From Ovis canadensis (Eukaryota > Chordata > Mammalia > Artiodactyla > Bovidae): a DNA stretch of 64,000 nt. Made by a program: the position numbers and the translations under genes. The first letter of the stretch is position 1. The number at the start of each line of letters is the position of its first letter. Shown piece after piece: positions 43,281 through 56,110 of the stretch. The notes beneath the pieces are model-generated. The model worked only from the letters and a program-made list of their open reading frames with translations. It ran no database searches and was not told where the DNA came from. The DNA is taken from contig NC_091245.1 of the NCBI RefSeq assembly GCF_042477335.2, forward strand, positions 36,962,501-37,026,500. Direction: 5' to 3'.

Positions 43281-45895
43281 GAGACTGAGTTAATGCCTTA
43301 CTATTTAAATATGACATTTGCTGATCACATTTTAAGTAGAGAAAGGTCAAGCAAAACCTTACCTAGTTTTATTAACTTTACCCTAGTTTTTCATACTAGA
43401 TTTGCTCTATGTTCCCAAAAATCGAAACCTCCAATTCTCTGGGCAAATTACTTCATGCGAAATGAAGTAGTAAAAATTATTAGGTGAGTGGTGTTTTGAA
43501 AATTGTCATCTCAAGTTTTACAGTGATAGGGTAAAATGTATATATGAATCATTCTAGATATTTCAGTAAAGACAAGGACTAAATTTTATGTTGACTTGAG
43601 ATTCTTTGTTACTGTGGTATGTGGATCAGCTTCTTAAGTGTTTAATTTGAACTATAGAATCCTTGAGTATCATTTTTCACAATTTGAAATGCCTGATTTG
43701 GGTGGGTTTAGCCCCCCACCCCCATTTCCTCATGCAATTTTTGTTAAGACTTGGACAGATTACTCCTAATCTTGTGAGCAGACTGCAGGAAGACAGCTAT
43801 TAAAAGTAGAAGGCTATTAAGCAGTCAGGGGTTTATTATGCTTTAGTGTTTTGTTTAAGTCTGCTCTTAATTGGTTGATTAATGTATGTAAAGTCCTTTT
43901 CCCCCCTCCATCTCTACAGATGGCAAATGGTAAGTCCCAACTGTCATTGTTCGCAAAAAAGGTTATGGTTCAAAGTCAAAGATTCAGAGATACCACAATA
44001 ATCAATCATAGGAACTTGTCTCAGAGTGCCCAGCCAGGCAGAAGTTAGGCAGAGTATTAATATTTACTCAGAATCCCTTAGGAGCATTTTTTTTTTTTGG
44101 TGTGTTCTTGATTTTATTTAGGAAAGATTGTTTAATTAATAGCAATGTCTCTCTGAATTTAATGGCAGGAATTTACGTAAATGTGAGAAATATGAGGAGT
44201 GGTAAACAAGTTTTCTGTTTACTGATTACCAGATATTGCTGGAATTTAGGTCTACTGTTTAAAAATAAGTATAATAGAGAAAGTAACATTCTTAATATAT
44301 TGAGATTAACAGAAAACCTTCAAAGAAATGTATTTTTTGTTTCATTTTCACGTGAGGATGATTTGTAATAGTTAACTTCCTTTTTTTTAAGAGGAAGAAT
44401 AGAATTATGTTCTGGTATTGATCCATAAAGAGGATTTGCATTTTATTCATACTATAAAAGTACCTTTAATGGATACATTGTGGTAATTGAATCTACACTG
44501 TGTATCACTATCATAGTATCTTTTTAATTATTTTATGTTATATAATTCAGTAACTAAATTGAAGTCATGGGGAAGGAGATGACTATATTACATCTTTTAA
44601 GAATAATGTATAGCCTTTAATATTCTTAAAGTGGATGGCAGTTAAGGACATTTTTAGTTGAATGCAAAAGAAAGAGGGAGAGAGAAAGCGAGGGAGAAAG
44701 AGAGAGTGGGGGTAGAAGGAGGATTCCATTACATTCAGCACAGTATGAAACTAAGTCAAAGGAGTTTTGTTAATTAAATTCAATTGCCATCCATTAGACC
44801 AGTGGAATGAGATGGCTCTGCCAGGACGCTGACACAGCACAGGTATGCAATTTGGCTAAATGGCCATTTCTAAACCATAGCAGACATTTCTCTACTTGTT
44901 CACTTTTTCTTTTTTTAAATGAGAGTTTTTACTCTTAAAAAGTCAAAGAGTAACCAGTGCTCGCTGAAGGGTAAAGGTATCATTTTTATGCAGCCTATTG
45001 AGAAACGATTAGTTTGTTGACTTGGAAATGTGTGGTTCACATGGAGACTATTTGGGAGAAAATGACTTTTAAAAAGTATGCAGTATCCTCAGGCAAGCAT
45101 ACTAACAAGTTTAATGTGTTAATATAGATCCGGGTGTGTTTTACAAAATTTAGTTGTCTTTTAATCTAAACCTATTTCACTCATAGTCATTCCTTGGATT
45201 TTTTAAGTATCCTTGATTTATAAAATTGATTATAGCTGTATTTGAGACTTTTATTTAGAGGAAGTTATAATAATTATGGGAATTATAAATGAAATTTAGG
45301 TGGCGGGTAAATGTATCTACATTTTGGCATAAATCACTACTTTTAGAGGCTTTATATGTCAGACTGATGAGTTTCTTACCATGGTGAAATGACAAGAATA
45401 CCACTCCGGCATTGGCTGACACATAATTTTGACAGCCAGCAAGATTGCAGTGTTGCTGAGTGCACAGATTTCCACTTCCTGCCAAGATTAAAATTGGCAA
45501 AAACCAGAAAGGATATTAGGGATTGTCACTTTAAGGAGAAATAACATGTTAATGTTCTCTATTTGCTTAAGAAATATACGGGTGATCTCTTGAACTGTAG
45601 TCTGTTGAATTCTAGAAGTTTGCAATCAGTAGAAGAGTTTGATTAGCGTGAACATCAAAAAATTAGTTGAGGTTCTCTGACATTTGTGATAATAAGGCTC
45701 ATTATAGTTTTACTCTGTAGGACATTTTAATTTTTCTTCTGTGTAAATTCTTCACAAAAACTATGAGTTTCCCAAAAGTCCCTGAAGAACAAAGGCCTAC
45801 CTTAAGTTAGTGAATTTGAAGCCAGAAGGCCTTATTCCAGAATTCTCTTGATTTTTTTTTTCCTGTACAAGCAGATGGTTTTTCTTTTTATAAGA
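43281..45895 (+). other. intron 2, unique sequence
   Basis: No exon or confident repeat; a GA-rich stretch is at 44668-44712. Confidence 0.5.
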
Positions 45896-45985
45896 CGCCA
45901 GATATTCCCTACAACAAGAAATGCCATTTATTGAGAACCTACTATGTGCTGGGTTCTGTACCAGGCACTCACTCAAATTTTCCAT
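45896..45985 (+). repeat. ancient L2/MIR-class fragment
   Basis: TTTATTGAGAACCTACTATG followed by TGCTGGGTTCTGTACCAGGC. Confidence 0.5.
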
Positions 45986-48900
45986 GTGTTTTTCTTAGGA
46001 GTTTTGTTTCAATCCAGGCGTAAAAATGCAGGAAAAAAAATGATATCCTCTGTTGTGAAAGAGTCAGACTCTGAAATCTGCTTATACTTTGCTATTTACA
46101 GTAAGTACTTTTGAAACAGCTGTAGACGCTCAAATGAAAGTAGCAGTGTGGAGTGGAAATGTGGGAGCATTCATTTGTGAAGACTTTGCGTTTCTCCAGC
46201 TTTATGGCCAACAGAAAAGGAGATTGTTGTGCGTTCTGTTAAATACTGCCAGTATGATTAATTTAAAGGGTTACATTTTATTGAACCCTGGTGTAGATGT
46301 TCTTTGTCAACCCACATTCACAGCTAGTTAGAGTGTGTGTAGCATTTATCAAAACTTTCTGGAGCCCCTCTCACCTCATTAGCATCTGAATCTCTATTCA
46401 GCAGTTAATGTCCGTTACTGCTAGAGTGCTCAATTCTTGTTTTCAATAAGCCAGTTGTAAAATGTCAGACTGTCACTTACAATATAAAAAACCAAAAATG
46501 ATGGTATTTGTAAAAATGTTATCACCTCATAAAAACAAATTGTAAAGACATGAAAGTGATCTTGCTATGCTGGGCTTTCAGAAGGGAGTTAGTACAGCTA
46601 CTTTAAATACCAGTTGTGTAGATTCCCACACTTTTCTACCAATGGAGAGGTTTACACAAGCATAATTTAAGTTACAATTATACTAATTAACATCTCATTT
46701 GCATAAATTGTTGAAGTCAAAACAACAAAGAATTGTCTAAGAAGCTTAATCCTATTTGTCCAAAATAGATTTTTTTTTATAAAAAAGCCATGCTCTAAAA
46801 ACTGGCAGCTTGAGTATGTCTTTAGTATGTTGGGTTATGCCATTTAAAAAATAAATGCTTTGTATTTGTTTAAGAATATTTTCTGTATCCTTTTTAGAAT
46901 ATTTCACTTTTAGTATGCTTTGAAAATTAAAAACAAAACCCAGTACGCTCTGGTTCCTAAATCATATCCCAAAGTGATAACAAGATATTAAAGAGATTAA
47001 CAGGAGATTAAAATCAAGGTACAGTATCATTTATATGTAGTAGTGTGGAGTTACATGACTCATTAGATGTATGATGAACGTGTGTGTATGTGTGTGTGTA
47101 TAGAATTTATTAAGTATCTTTGTAGATTTTCCACGGTCAGTTAAAATTTTTAAGTCTTGGCTGGTCTTGTTCATATTGTCCAGGTGTTTCCAGTGTCGTG
47201 TATTTGCCTTTTTATTGTTGTAGATTAAGGGTATGTTAAAGCTGGTTTTTACCCAGGTCTTCTACACGTGTGATAGCTCACAACTCTAGAAAGAAAACTT
47301 ATTTTTTAACGGCCACCCAAACGCAGTTAGTTTCCTAGGGGATGACTTAGTACAGTAAACTATCTTCTTTTCTATGACTCATTTAAAATCAGGGACATGT
47401 TTGCGTATAGTGGATTGGTGGAGTTTTCAGACCAACCGGCAAAGACTCTGCTGTACCCTTGTTTGTAGGTGAGACATTCACTTATGTAGTATGCAGTTGT
47501 TGTTACCCTTGAGTTTACATAAATTATATTGTGCATATAAGGAAATAAAATGTCACCAGCAAGGTTTAGGATTTTTGTTGTTAATTTTTATAGTAATTTT
47601 GGGTTGAGGAATTGCAGTTAGGCTGCTTAGTCAGTATTTCCAATGCTGTATTAGCCCTAAAAACATGACGAGATCAGGCATAAGATTAGAATGATAGTTT
47701 CACTTTAAAATTCTGTGTCTTAAAGTATTTTGTTTATAATACCTAGTTTATCTTAATTCAGTCAATATAATCTTACTTTAAGTATATTCTTTAACTTGAT
47801 CTTATAAGGTCAAGTTTATAAATTACTGTCTTAGAAATATTTAATTTGCAAATACGTTTTGAGTGGCAACTGCATGTGAGCCATTGTGCTGGATTTGGTG
47901 AGGGCTGTAATCTTATATATGTACAGTGTAGTCCTTGCTTGTGTGAAACATGTATTCTTCTTGTGGATATATACATAAATAAACACCAAATGAGAATATC
48001 TTTTGTAAAAAAGTAGAAGAAAATTCAAGAAGAATTGAGATGGTCTAGAAGGCTTTTGTATGAAACTGAATTTGACTAGTGGATTTGACCAGTAGAAGGG
48101 TTGTGGGGAAATGAGCTGATAAAGAGGGGTGATGGTAGGGATTAGTTGGAGAGAAGACCTGGAGAGCCAGGGAAAGGCGTGCGTGCAAGTGCAGGAGCAG
48201 GAATAGGCAAGGCTTGTTCCAGGTCAAGTGAGTGGACACATTCAGTTGGAATGGGGTTTGTCTTGGGGAGGGCAGTGAGTGCCCAATTAGAGATTTAAGC
48301 ATTAGGAAGTCTTGCAGAGTTTTTGAACAGGGACATGTTTTAAGAAGTGTTTTCCCAAGATTATTTGTGATTCTCAATGCAGGGAGCCTTGAAAAAAAGG
48401 ATGGAGTGAAGTTAGGGACAGTTTAGTTGTCCCTACACAAAATTATAAATCATAATGGCTTTTATTTCCTATTCCCTGAGTAATATAATGAACTAAACAA
48501 ATGAAAATGCAAGGGTGCTTTGGAAAAAAATAAATGATTTCTGATTCTGGATGATACTTAAAACTTAAAAAGGTATGTTTTGATATAATAACATTTTAAA
48601 TTTCTTTGTCTATTTAATACTGATTAATTCATTCTATATGTTTAAAAAGATCAATATGGGAAAGTGAACGTTATTTCCATTCTCCTTTCAAAGGAAAATG
48701 ATCTCCAGATTATTTTTCCGTGTGTTGTTTTTAAGTTGGTTTTTAAAGAACACAGTTTGTTTCTTTTGAGTATGGGCAAATCGTTTCATTGTCAATATTT
48801 GATTTTTCTTGGAAGTTGAGGGCATGTCAGAGTTACTCAGGAGAATGTTCTGGACTTTTCTTCTTATCTTTTAAAGGCTTATCTTTGATAAAGTTGGACA

Positions 48901-49344
48901 TGGTGTGTACATGGTGACTTTTATCAGTCTTCTTGTCACTTTTCTATATTTACCTTGTTCTTAGTACGTAATCCGAGAGTGCCTTCAAGAGACTAGAAGA
49001 TATTTGACTTCAGACACCACATTTTGGGTATTCTAACATAATCAGGAGAAAACTGAGTATTATATTGCAGTAGGAGGATAGAATGCATTGGCATTGGTAG
49101 AAGTACTCATCTTAAGTATTCAACAAATAACTTATTAATCATTTACTAGAAATAAGGTGACATGGTATATGTAGATAGCAGAAAAATAGTGAAAATGGGG
49201 AAATGTTCTTTCCTTCCAGACGTTCAGATATTGGTAGGGGAAAAGGCAAGAAGTGTCGAGTGCTCTGTTAAATGTAGACCACAAAGGACCCATGTGGCCC
49301 AAGAGAGGACAGTGCAGCCACAGCTTGGAGATAAGGCAGGTTCA
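45986..49344 (+). other. intron 2, unique sequence
   Basis: AT-rich; no exon, and no repeat that I can name with confidence. Confidence 0.5.
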
Positions 49345-49580
49345 GTCTTAGGTTCCCAAAATAAATCGAATATCACAATAAAGCAGGTCTCATGAATTTT
49401 TTGGTTTCCCAGTACATATAGAAGTTATGTTTGCACTACACTGTAGTTTATTAAATGTGCAGAACCATTATGTCTTAGAAAGCATTGTACCTGTCTTAAT
49501 TTAAAAATCCTTTACTGCTTAAAAAAAAAAAAAATGCTAACCATCTTTTAACAACCAGGGTGGCCGCAGGCCTTCAGCTT
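49345..49580 (-). mobile_element. Tigger-type DNA transposon fragment
   Basis: GAATTTTTTGGTTTCCCAGT, AAGTTATGTTTGCACTACAC and TTAATTTAAAAATCCTTTAC followed by an A-run and TGCTAACCATC match the 3' noncoding part of a Tigger element read in reverse. No transposase frame remains. Confidence 0.75.
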
Positions 49581-51715
49581 GTATACCAGGCAGGATCTGT
49601 GAAGCATAAAAAGGCAGAGAGAGATGAAATGAGGTGTGCTTATACTGATTCTTAGTTGAGGAGAATGAGGACGATTTCTGTGAGGGAGGGGTTGTTAGGG
49701 AAATGAGGGGACAGTGCATGGGGCTGGGAGCCTAGGGCGTGCCTTCCAGAGGTGGCAGGTGGTTGAAATGGAGCCTGGGATGCACAGTGACACCTCGCTC
49801 CTCAGTCATTTAGCGGGCCAGCTGCGGAGAGTGAGGCTGCTCACCTCCCTCACGAGGAGCTCACCGACTTCTTCCTGGACGGGTGGAAAAAGTGTGTCCG
49901 GTTGCCTCTGCCTCAAAGAGAGAGAAGGCCCACATGTGGTTCCTTTGATGTATTATCCCTTGGCATAGCTAAGAGTTTAGTTCAAGTGTTTGTTTATTTG
50001 AAACGTCACAATCCTGTAGCTAAAGTGTGCGTATTTTGAACCTATAAAAAGATGGTGAAAGCCGTAGATCTCCCTGTTCTTTCCCTTCCCTCCAAGGGCG
50101 ACCTGAGGAATATCTGCCATATCTCCTTGTCGTTTCCTTTTTTCTCCTAAGAGAGTGTGATGCTGGATTCCTCTGCTTCCAAGGCTGCCCAGTTATAACA
50201 GAGGTCAGTGGTATGAATGCAAGGCTGAAGTTAGAGATCCCAAAATAATGTTGTGGAATTCTCACAAATCAGTAGAATTGTGTTATGGATTTGAGGAAGC
50301 TTTGTATATAGTGAAAGTGAGACCCCTGAGTTAATTAAAATAGGTTCACAGGGCATATCTACCGTTACAAGTGTAGCTATAAATATTTGCAAAGTTAAGG
50401 AGTTTTAATATCTGCAAATATGCAGAAAACAAGGGCATTAGAAAGTTTAGATGGCCTTAATGAAGAAACAAAGTCAACTTTGGAACTTTGCCTAACGGGA
50501 ATGAGGTTTGTGGATTTGATAAACATTGTCGGTTGTTAAGGCATCTTCTGATAGGTGAAGAGTGGTTTTTCGATGCAGTACTGCTTGGCATGCATCTTCT
50601 CTATGGTCTATTATCTTGTGGGAATGACATTCGTTAAGTTGGTATCTGTGTGCATCCCACCCAAATAAAGAATGTTTCATCAGCAAAGTGAATTGCCATA
50701 TAGTCATCAGACTCTGGAAATAAATTATCAACCATGACTGCAGTGGGTGAGGCTGTTTGTTTATCAGATCGCTTGAGAACTGAGTAAAGTGAATTTCATA
50801 TTTTCCTGAGTCTTGAATTCTCATTTCAGACATCTGTTCGGAAGCTTTGTAAGCCATGGAGTATTCTAAATGAGCATTTTGTTAAATGGATGAAGGAAGA
50901 CTTAGTTTTCCATTGTTAGGTGAAACCTAATTAAAAATTAAATAATGACCTGTGTTGGCTTGTAAATTCCTTATTTCCTGCATGTATGAGTGTGTTTTGT
51001 TAGAACATTCCATTTTAAAATGTGTGTTTTTTTTTTTATTGACAAGAAATACTTTAAAAATACTGTTTGTTATTGGCCTCACTATAGAGTAGCAAAGGAC
51101 AGTCTTTTGTTGAAAGTGGAGGGGGTGGTACGTGTTAGAGGCGTGTAGCTCTAGGAACTGGGTTTTCTGTGAATATAGCAGAGTTAAATTGTTCACAGAG
51201 GCACCACTATTTGCATTCTATTAGGAATTCTTTGTAAATTTTACTAAATAAAAATGTTTTCTCTTACAGGCCTGATTCTCTAGTGGACTTCTGGTGAATT
51301 GTGTGGCTACCTTCCATTAATGTTAATGGAAGTTATGGATATAAACCCCTCCATAGTGATGGACGAATGAGCCCCAGAGAAAAGAATGCTTGTAATTCCT
51401 GGGTTGGGATACAGGATTCACTTGGTCTCCCTAATACCATTTCTTTTCCTCCTAAAAATTTAAGGTCTTACATTTAGGAGCAAGCCTTTCTCCATCCTAA
51501 TCCTTTGTTGTCAAGTCTGCAGTGACGTTAAGAACAGAAGAAATAGGGATAATTTTTTATTGGTAGGCATAGTTTTTATGTTATATAATATAGAATATAT
51601 ATATATATTTATGTATATATGCAGTTTTTTTGTTTTCCTTTCACTTACTATTTTTTGGTAACCATAACTTGATTGTTTTAGAGGTCATAATATTCTTCAC
51701 TAACAAGAGTTGCTT
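49581..51715 (+). other. intron 2, unique sequence
   Basis: No exon or named repeat; a TA-rich run is at about 51583-51620. Confidence 0.5.
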
Positions 51716-51726
51716 AATAATTCATT

Positions 51727-51935
51727 GGGCTTCCCTGGTAGCTCAGCTGGAAAAGAATCTGCCTGCAATGCAGGAGACCCCAGTTCGATCCCTGGGTTGG
51801 GAAGATCCCCTGGAGGAAGAAATGGAAACCCACTCCAGTATTCTTGCCTGGGAAATCCCATGGACAGTGGAGCCTGGTGGGCTACAGTCCGTGGGGTTAC
51901 AGAGTCAGACATGACTTAGCAACTGAACAACAGCA
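51727..51935 (+). mobile_element. Bov-tA SINE with target-site duplication
   Basis: GGGCTTCCCTGGTAGCTCAG head, box-B-like GTTCGATCCC, BovA body and an AACAACAGC tail. AATAATTCATT flanks it at 51716-51726 and 51936-51946. Confidence 0.96.
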
Positions 51936-51984
51936 AATAATTCATTATTCTGACAGACTGAAGTTTATCATTTAGTTATTAAAG

Positions 51985-52045
51985 CTTTCAAATATATTTA
52001 TTGAGTACCTGCTGTGTATAAGGCTCTGAGCTTAAATGCATATGG
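51985..52045 (+). repeat. ancient L2/MIR-class fragment
   Basis: ATTTATTGAGTACCTGCTGT followed by AAGGCTCTGAGC. Confidence 0.4.
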
Positions 52046-52269
52046 CATAGCCCTTATCTCACATTGCCTTTCATCTTAGGATAAAAGTATAGCCAGTCCC
52101 TAAGCGACTGTCCCTTGGGCCACAAACTATGAAAGTTGCCTTGGTTAAGAAAGGGAAGGAAATTCAGAATCAGTAATATCACTTCTGGGAATCTGAGTAG
52201 AGAAAGTAAGTCTATATGTAATGATGTTTCCAGTCAGTACTGTTTTAGGTAGTTGATTTACCCAGCTAA

Positions 52270-52425
52270 CGTACTATTGGCTGTCCACTATGTACCAGGC
52301 ACTGTGCTAGGTACTGGGAATGCTCCAATGGACAAGGCGGGTAGAGCCCTGCTTTCATGGGGTTTAAAGTTCAGGGAAGTGGGTAAACACATAACTGATT
52401 TCTAAATGTAGTAAATCTCTAAAGG
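52270..52425 (+). repeat. ancient L2/MIR-class repeat
   Basis: ACTATGTACCAGGCACTGTG, CTAGGTACTGGGAATGC and CCCTGCTTTCATGGGGTTTA form the typical order of an old mammalian interspersed repeat; the exact family is not certain. Confidence 0.6.
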
Positions 52426-52550
52426 GAACACATGGTGATAGAGAATAAATGAAAGGCCTTCTTCAGATGGAGATGTGGAGAATCAGACCATGGTCACCTG
52501 AGCATCCAAGCAGAGAGATGATTATGTGCAGAGAACTGGGTGGGGATGGG

Positions 52551-52552
<2 letters not shown>

Positions 52553-52603
<51 letters not shown>

Positions 52604-52668
52604 TGTGTGTGTGTGTGTCCCAAGGAGAGAGAGAGTGTGTGTATGTGTGTGTGTGTGTCCCAAGGACT
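52553..52668 (+). repeat. compound GA/GT microsatellite with repeated unit
   Basis: GA dinucleotides (52553-52600) pass into GT (52601-52618) and then TCCCAAGGA; the same order GA, GT, TCCCAAGGA follows at 52624-52667. The whole GA-GT-CCCAAGG block is therefore duplicated. Confidence 0.95.
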
Positions 52669-52754
52669 GAAGACAGGAAGACCATCGTGGATAGTGGTGT
52701 GTTGGGGGAGAGTGATCTAGAGAGAGATAACTAAATTCCTTGGGAGAGGAAGAG

Positions 52755-52848
52755 TAGCTTGCCGCGAGATTACAGAGCAGATTAGTGGTGGTGGAGGTAG
52801 CATTTGAATCCGGGTCTGTCTGACCTGACTGTGCTGCGGTCCGGCGAC
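52755..52848 (+). repeat. MIR fragment
   Basis: GAGATTACAGAGCAGATTAG followed by GCATTTGAATCCGGGTCTGT and CTGACCTGACTGTGCT fits the MIR 3' half. Confidence 0.75.
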
Positions 52849-55800
52849 ATGTTATAAGCACCAGAGGGTAAGCACCAAACACTAGTAGAGGAAATAATTG
52901 CTACAGACATTCAGATAAGAGGAGAATCACTTTCATCTGGCACATAGCTCAGGATTCCCTTTTTAAAAATGTCTAGAATGAGAAGAATCTTGTAAGACTT
53001 TTCCTCCTATAATATAATCAGAAAGCTATTCAGGCTAATTTTCGGATAAATTATTATCTCTAGCTGAAAGGAATATTGTACACAAACTTTTTATTTGGTA
53101 ACTTTTCCCAGGAAGTCTTAAATATTTATGCATATCATTTGGTGATTTTGCTCTTATTTATATATTTTTCTCCCTAGTGACACTTGCAAAATCTTGCTTA
53201 CCCAACTCCTGAAGTCCACACCAACAGTAAACCCTTCAACCTCCGTTCCCGGGCCAAGGGTTCTTCCTTTGTTACCAGGTCTACACAATTAATGGCTTTA
53301 TCATATGAAGTAATTCAGTTACTCAGCAAAACAAATGATATACACTTTTAGAAATAGCTCTAGAAAGTAAACTTGAACCTAAAAGTGTTTAGTGAGAGGA
53401 AATTTCTGTTTGTCTTTAATTAAAAGAAACTGTATGGAAATGTAAGCTTAGGATGCATTAATCAGAGAAGTTGGCGTCGCAGCGTGTTCTTCATTTTTAT
53501 TTGGCATAGATTGTATGGGTGCTCGTTAAATAATTTGGCTGAAATAACTCTTGTGATATTTCTTGTTAAATTTTTGCGTCTATTCAGACTATAGCTCTGA
53601 AAAGTGAAAAAAATTCAATCTTTAGGGTTGAAGTTTTGAGCCATTTATTGTAACTGAAAATCTTTATTATGGAAATACATATTCATCATAATATTTGCTT
53701 GCCTCATTGTTGGGGAAGAAATGTATATTATGAGATTATATATAATTTTAATAAGAAAGTAGTACACATGTCGCACATTTATAGCTGGTAAGTGGATACT
53801 TGTACTTAATGCCTTTGAATTTTAACAACTTTGTCTCTGCTCACCTTGTCTGTGAATTTGCTAACTTTGGTATTATTTTAAATACACATGTGTTTAATAC
53901 ACATTTGAAGGAGAAAATCTGCATGTCTAGAGGCTTGATAGGGTATACTCACATCTCAAAGGGAGCCTGATCTTTAGAGATAGCATATTTGGGTAATCAA
54001 GGCCAAGGAAAAGGAATGTCCCCCTTCACTTTTATTTTTTGGTTCATATAGATCAAACCGTGTTTCTTTGGCCTATATCAGGTGGTGTAAACTAGGCCAT
54101 AGGTTTGGTTTGGGCCCCGCAGTGTTTGTAATTATGAGAGGACAGGATTGAATTAACTTAATTGTAGAGTTTTACCCAGTGTCTTCACCAACCTCCTAAT
54201 AAAGTAATATGAAATTCAGTAAGTTATGCCAAGTGGGACAGTGCTTCACTCACATAAGCTTCCTAAACGTGATATATTCTTATGGCGCTTCTCCAGAGTG
54301 TAGAAGAAACACATTTATCTAGGTGATTAGTATTCTTTCTGTCTGCCAGATTTAAGGATTGTTTGGAAATATTGTTAGAATGGAAATCAACATTTGTTGC
54401 TACACAGGGTTGGGCATTCCAGGCAGACTCCGGTCGTTTTTAACGGTGTTGCTCTCCTGTCCACTCACGTCATATCTGCTACGACAGCGACAGGTTTCCG
54501 TAGCACAGCTGCCATCAAGAGTGATAAGCTTGTAAGTGAAGCCTTTGGGAAAGTAATAAAGTCATTTCTGGTCCCATCTCAAAGGACATTATTGAAAATG
54601 TCTTTAAAAGTGATCAAGATAACACTTATGAGACTGTGTGTTGTTTGGGTGTTTAAAGTTACTAGCAATCTGCAGTTAAGTCCATTTAAAGCTGAAAAGT
54701 GGCTCTTGCACAAACTCCCTTTTAAACACCATAGCCGGTTCTAGGTTTTAGGAAAATATAAACATCAGAAATTAATAGTCAAAGAAAGTTCTAGGGCAGA
54801 AGATACTTTTAAGTTGGTAGCTGCCCTGATCAGATTTAAAACTTGAACGTGGCAGTGCTTTGCATTTTGCAATGTCTAATGAGCACCTCGTGATTTATTT
54901 TGTTAATAGTATCTGTTAGCTGTAGTACAGGTCCGGTTTTAAAAATCTCAAATAAATTTACGATAAATATATTAACAAATCGCAAGGTCTTACATTGACC
55001 TCCAGGCATTAGGAAATCAAATTTAAAATGTTGCATTGTCTGTTACTCAATGCAGTGCGCTGAGGACAGCGTGTGACTTGTGTACTAGGAATGATGCAAT
55101 CGCTAAATATTCTAGTGTGAGTTAAGGTTGATTAAATGATCATCTTTAACTCTGCTCTTCCTGGGGCTTTTTGAACTCTTGTTTTTCAGATGATATTCCA
55201 TGCTGTATTTATTGTTCTTCTAAAAAGGTGTTCTCTTTGGGGCAAGAAAACATGAAATCTCTCTTGGATTCTGGATGGAGATCAGCAACCTTATGCGCAG
55301 AATGTAAACATACACTGAGTTACCGCAAACTGACCATCCTAAAAACAAAACAAAACTGAGGAGTGGAATATAGAAGCAGAAATCAGAAACCAATCTACAA
55401 AGTTAGAGATTTATTAAAAACTTTTAGACATTCCCCCCCCCCACCCCGGAATGAATTTTCTGTGAAAACTAAGGCATTTTTCTACTCATCTGGAATCAGT
55501 TTTTACCCCATTAGCAGGAAATAGTGAATATATATTCAACACAAATAGAGTTCACTTTATGAGACAAAGAATTTGCACTCCATAAGTAGATGTGTACAAT
55601 AAAAGACTCTTTTTGCTGTTCTTAAACAGCATTGTGAAGGAGGGATAGCAGTAGATATCATTATTCAGGTAACTTTCAATGGTGTGATTCCCCGCCCCCC
55701 CACCCCGCCCTATAAATTCAAAGTAAGGAGAATTTTTAACCTAACCTGTTGGGAAATATTTTAGTGCAACCTTTAATATATTGGTAAAATTAAATGTTCC

Positions 55801-56019
55801 CTGTGCTGGGTCTTGGTGGTGATAGCGTGTGGGGCTAGGGTAGGACTCTCTTTTCTATTTTCTTTTGATCTTAAAGTTACATAACTGTGCATTCAGCTCA
55901 ACTTGTGTTATTGCAGTAGGAAGATGTGTAGGTGGAAAGATATTCTAAAGGGAGGCTAAAGCTACCTTCCCTGACAAGAAGAAATTCAAGTGAACAAATA
56001 AAAATAGACTCAAAGAATC
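52849..56019 (+). other. intron 2, unique sequence
   Basis: No exon; C-runs at about 55433-55446 and 55691-55707. The stretch near 54080-54140 faintly resembles an old hAT-type repeat but cannot be supported. Confidence 0.45.
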
Positions 56020-56110
56020 ATAGAATGTTACAGCTGTAAGGGACCTGAAGTTTCATTTAACCCAAATTTAAGCTTCAGGGTCCTAGATAGCATTTACATT
56101 CTGGACTTGT
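56020..56110 (+). repeat. ancient interspersed repeat (unassigned)
   Basis: ATCATAGAATGTTACAGCTG followed by TAAGGGACCTGAAGTTTCAT resembles a widespread old mammalian repeat also hinted at near 59660-59760; the family is not assigned. Confidence 0.4.

Noticed and set aside
52463..52882. Ser/Leu- and Thr/His-repeat proteins
   Set aside because: Translations of the GA/GT microsatellite.
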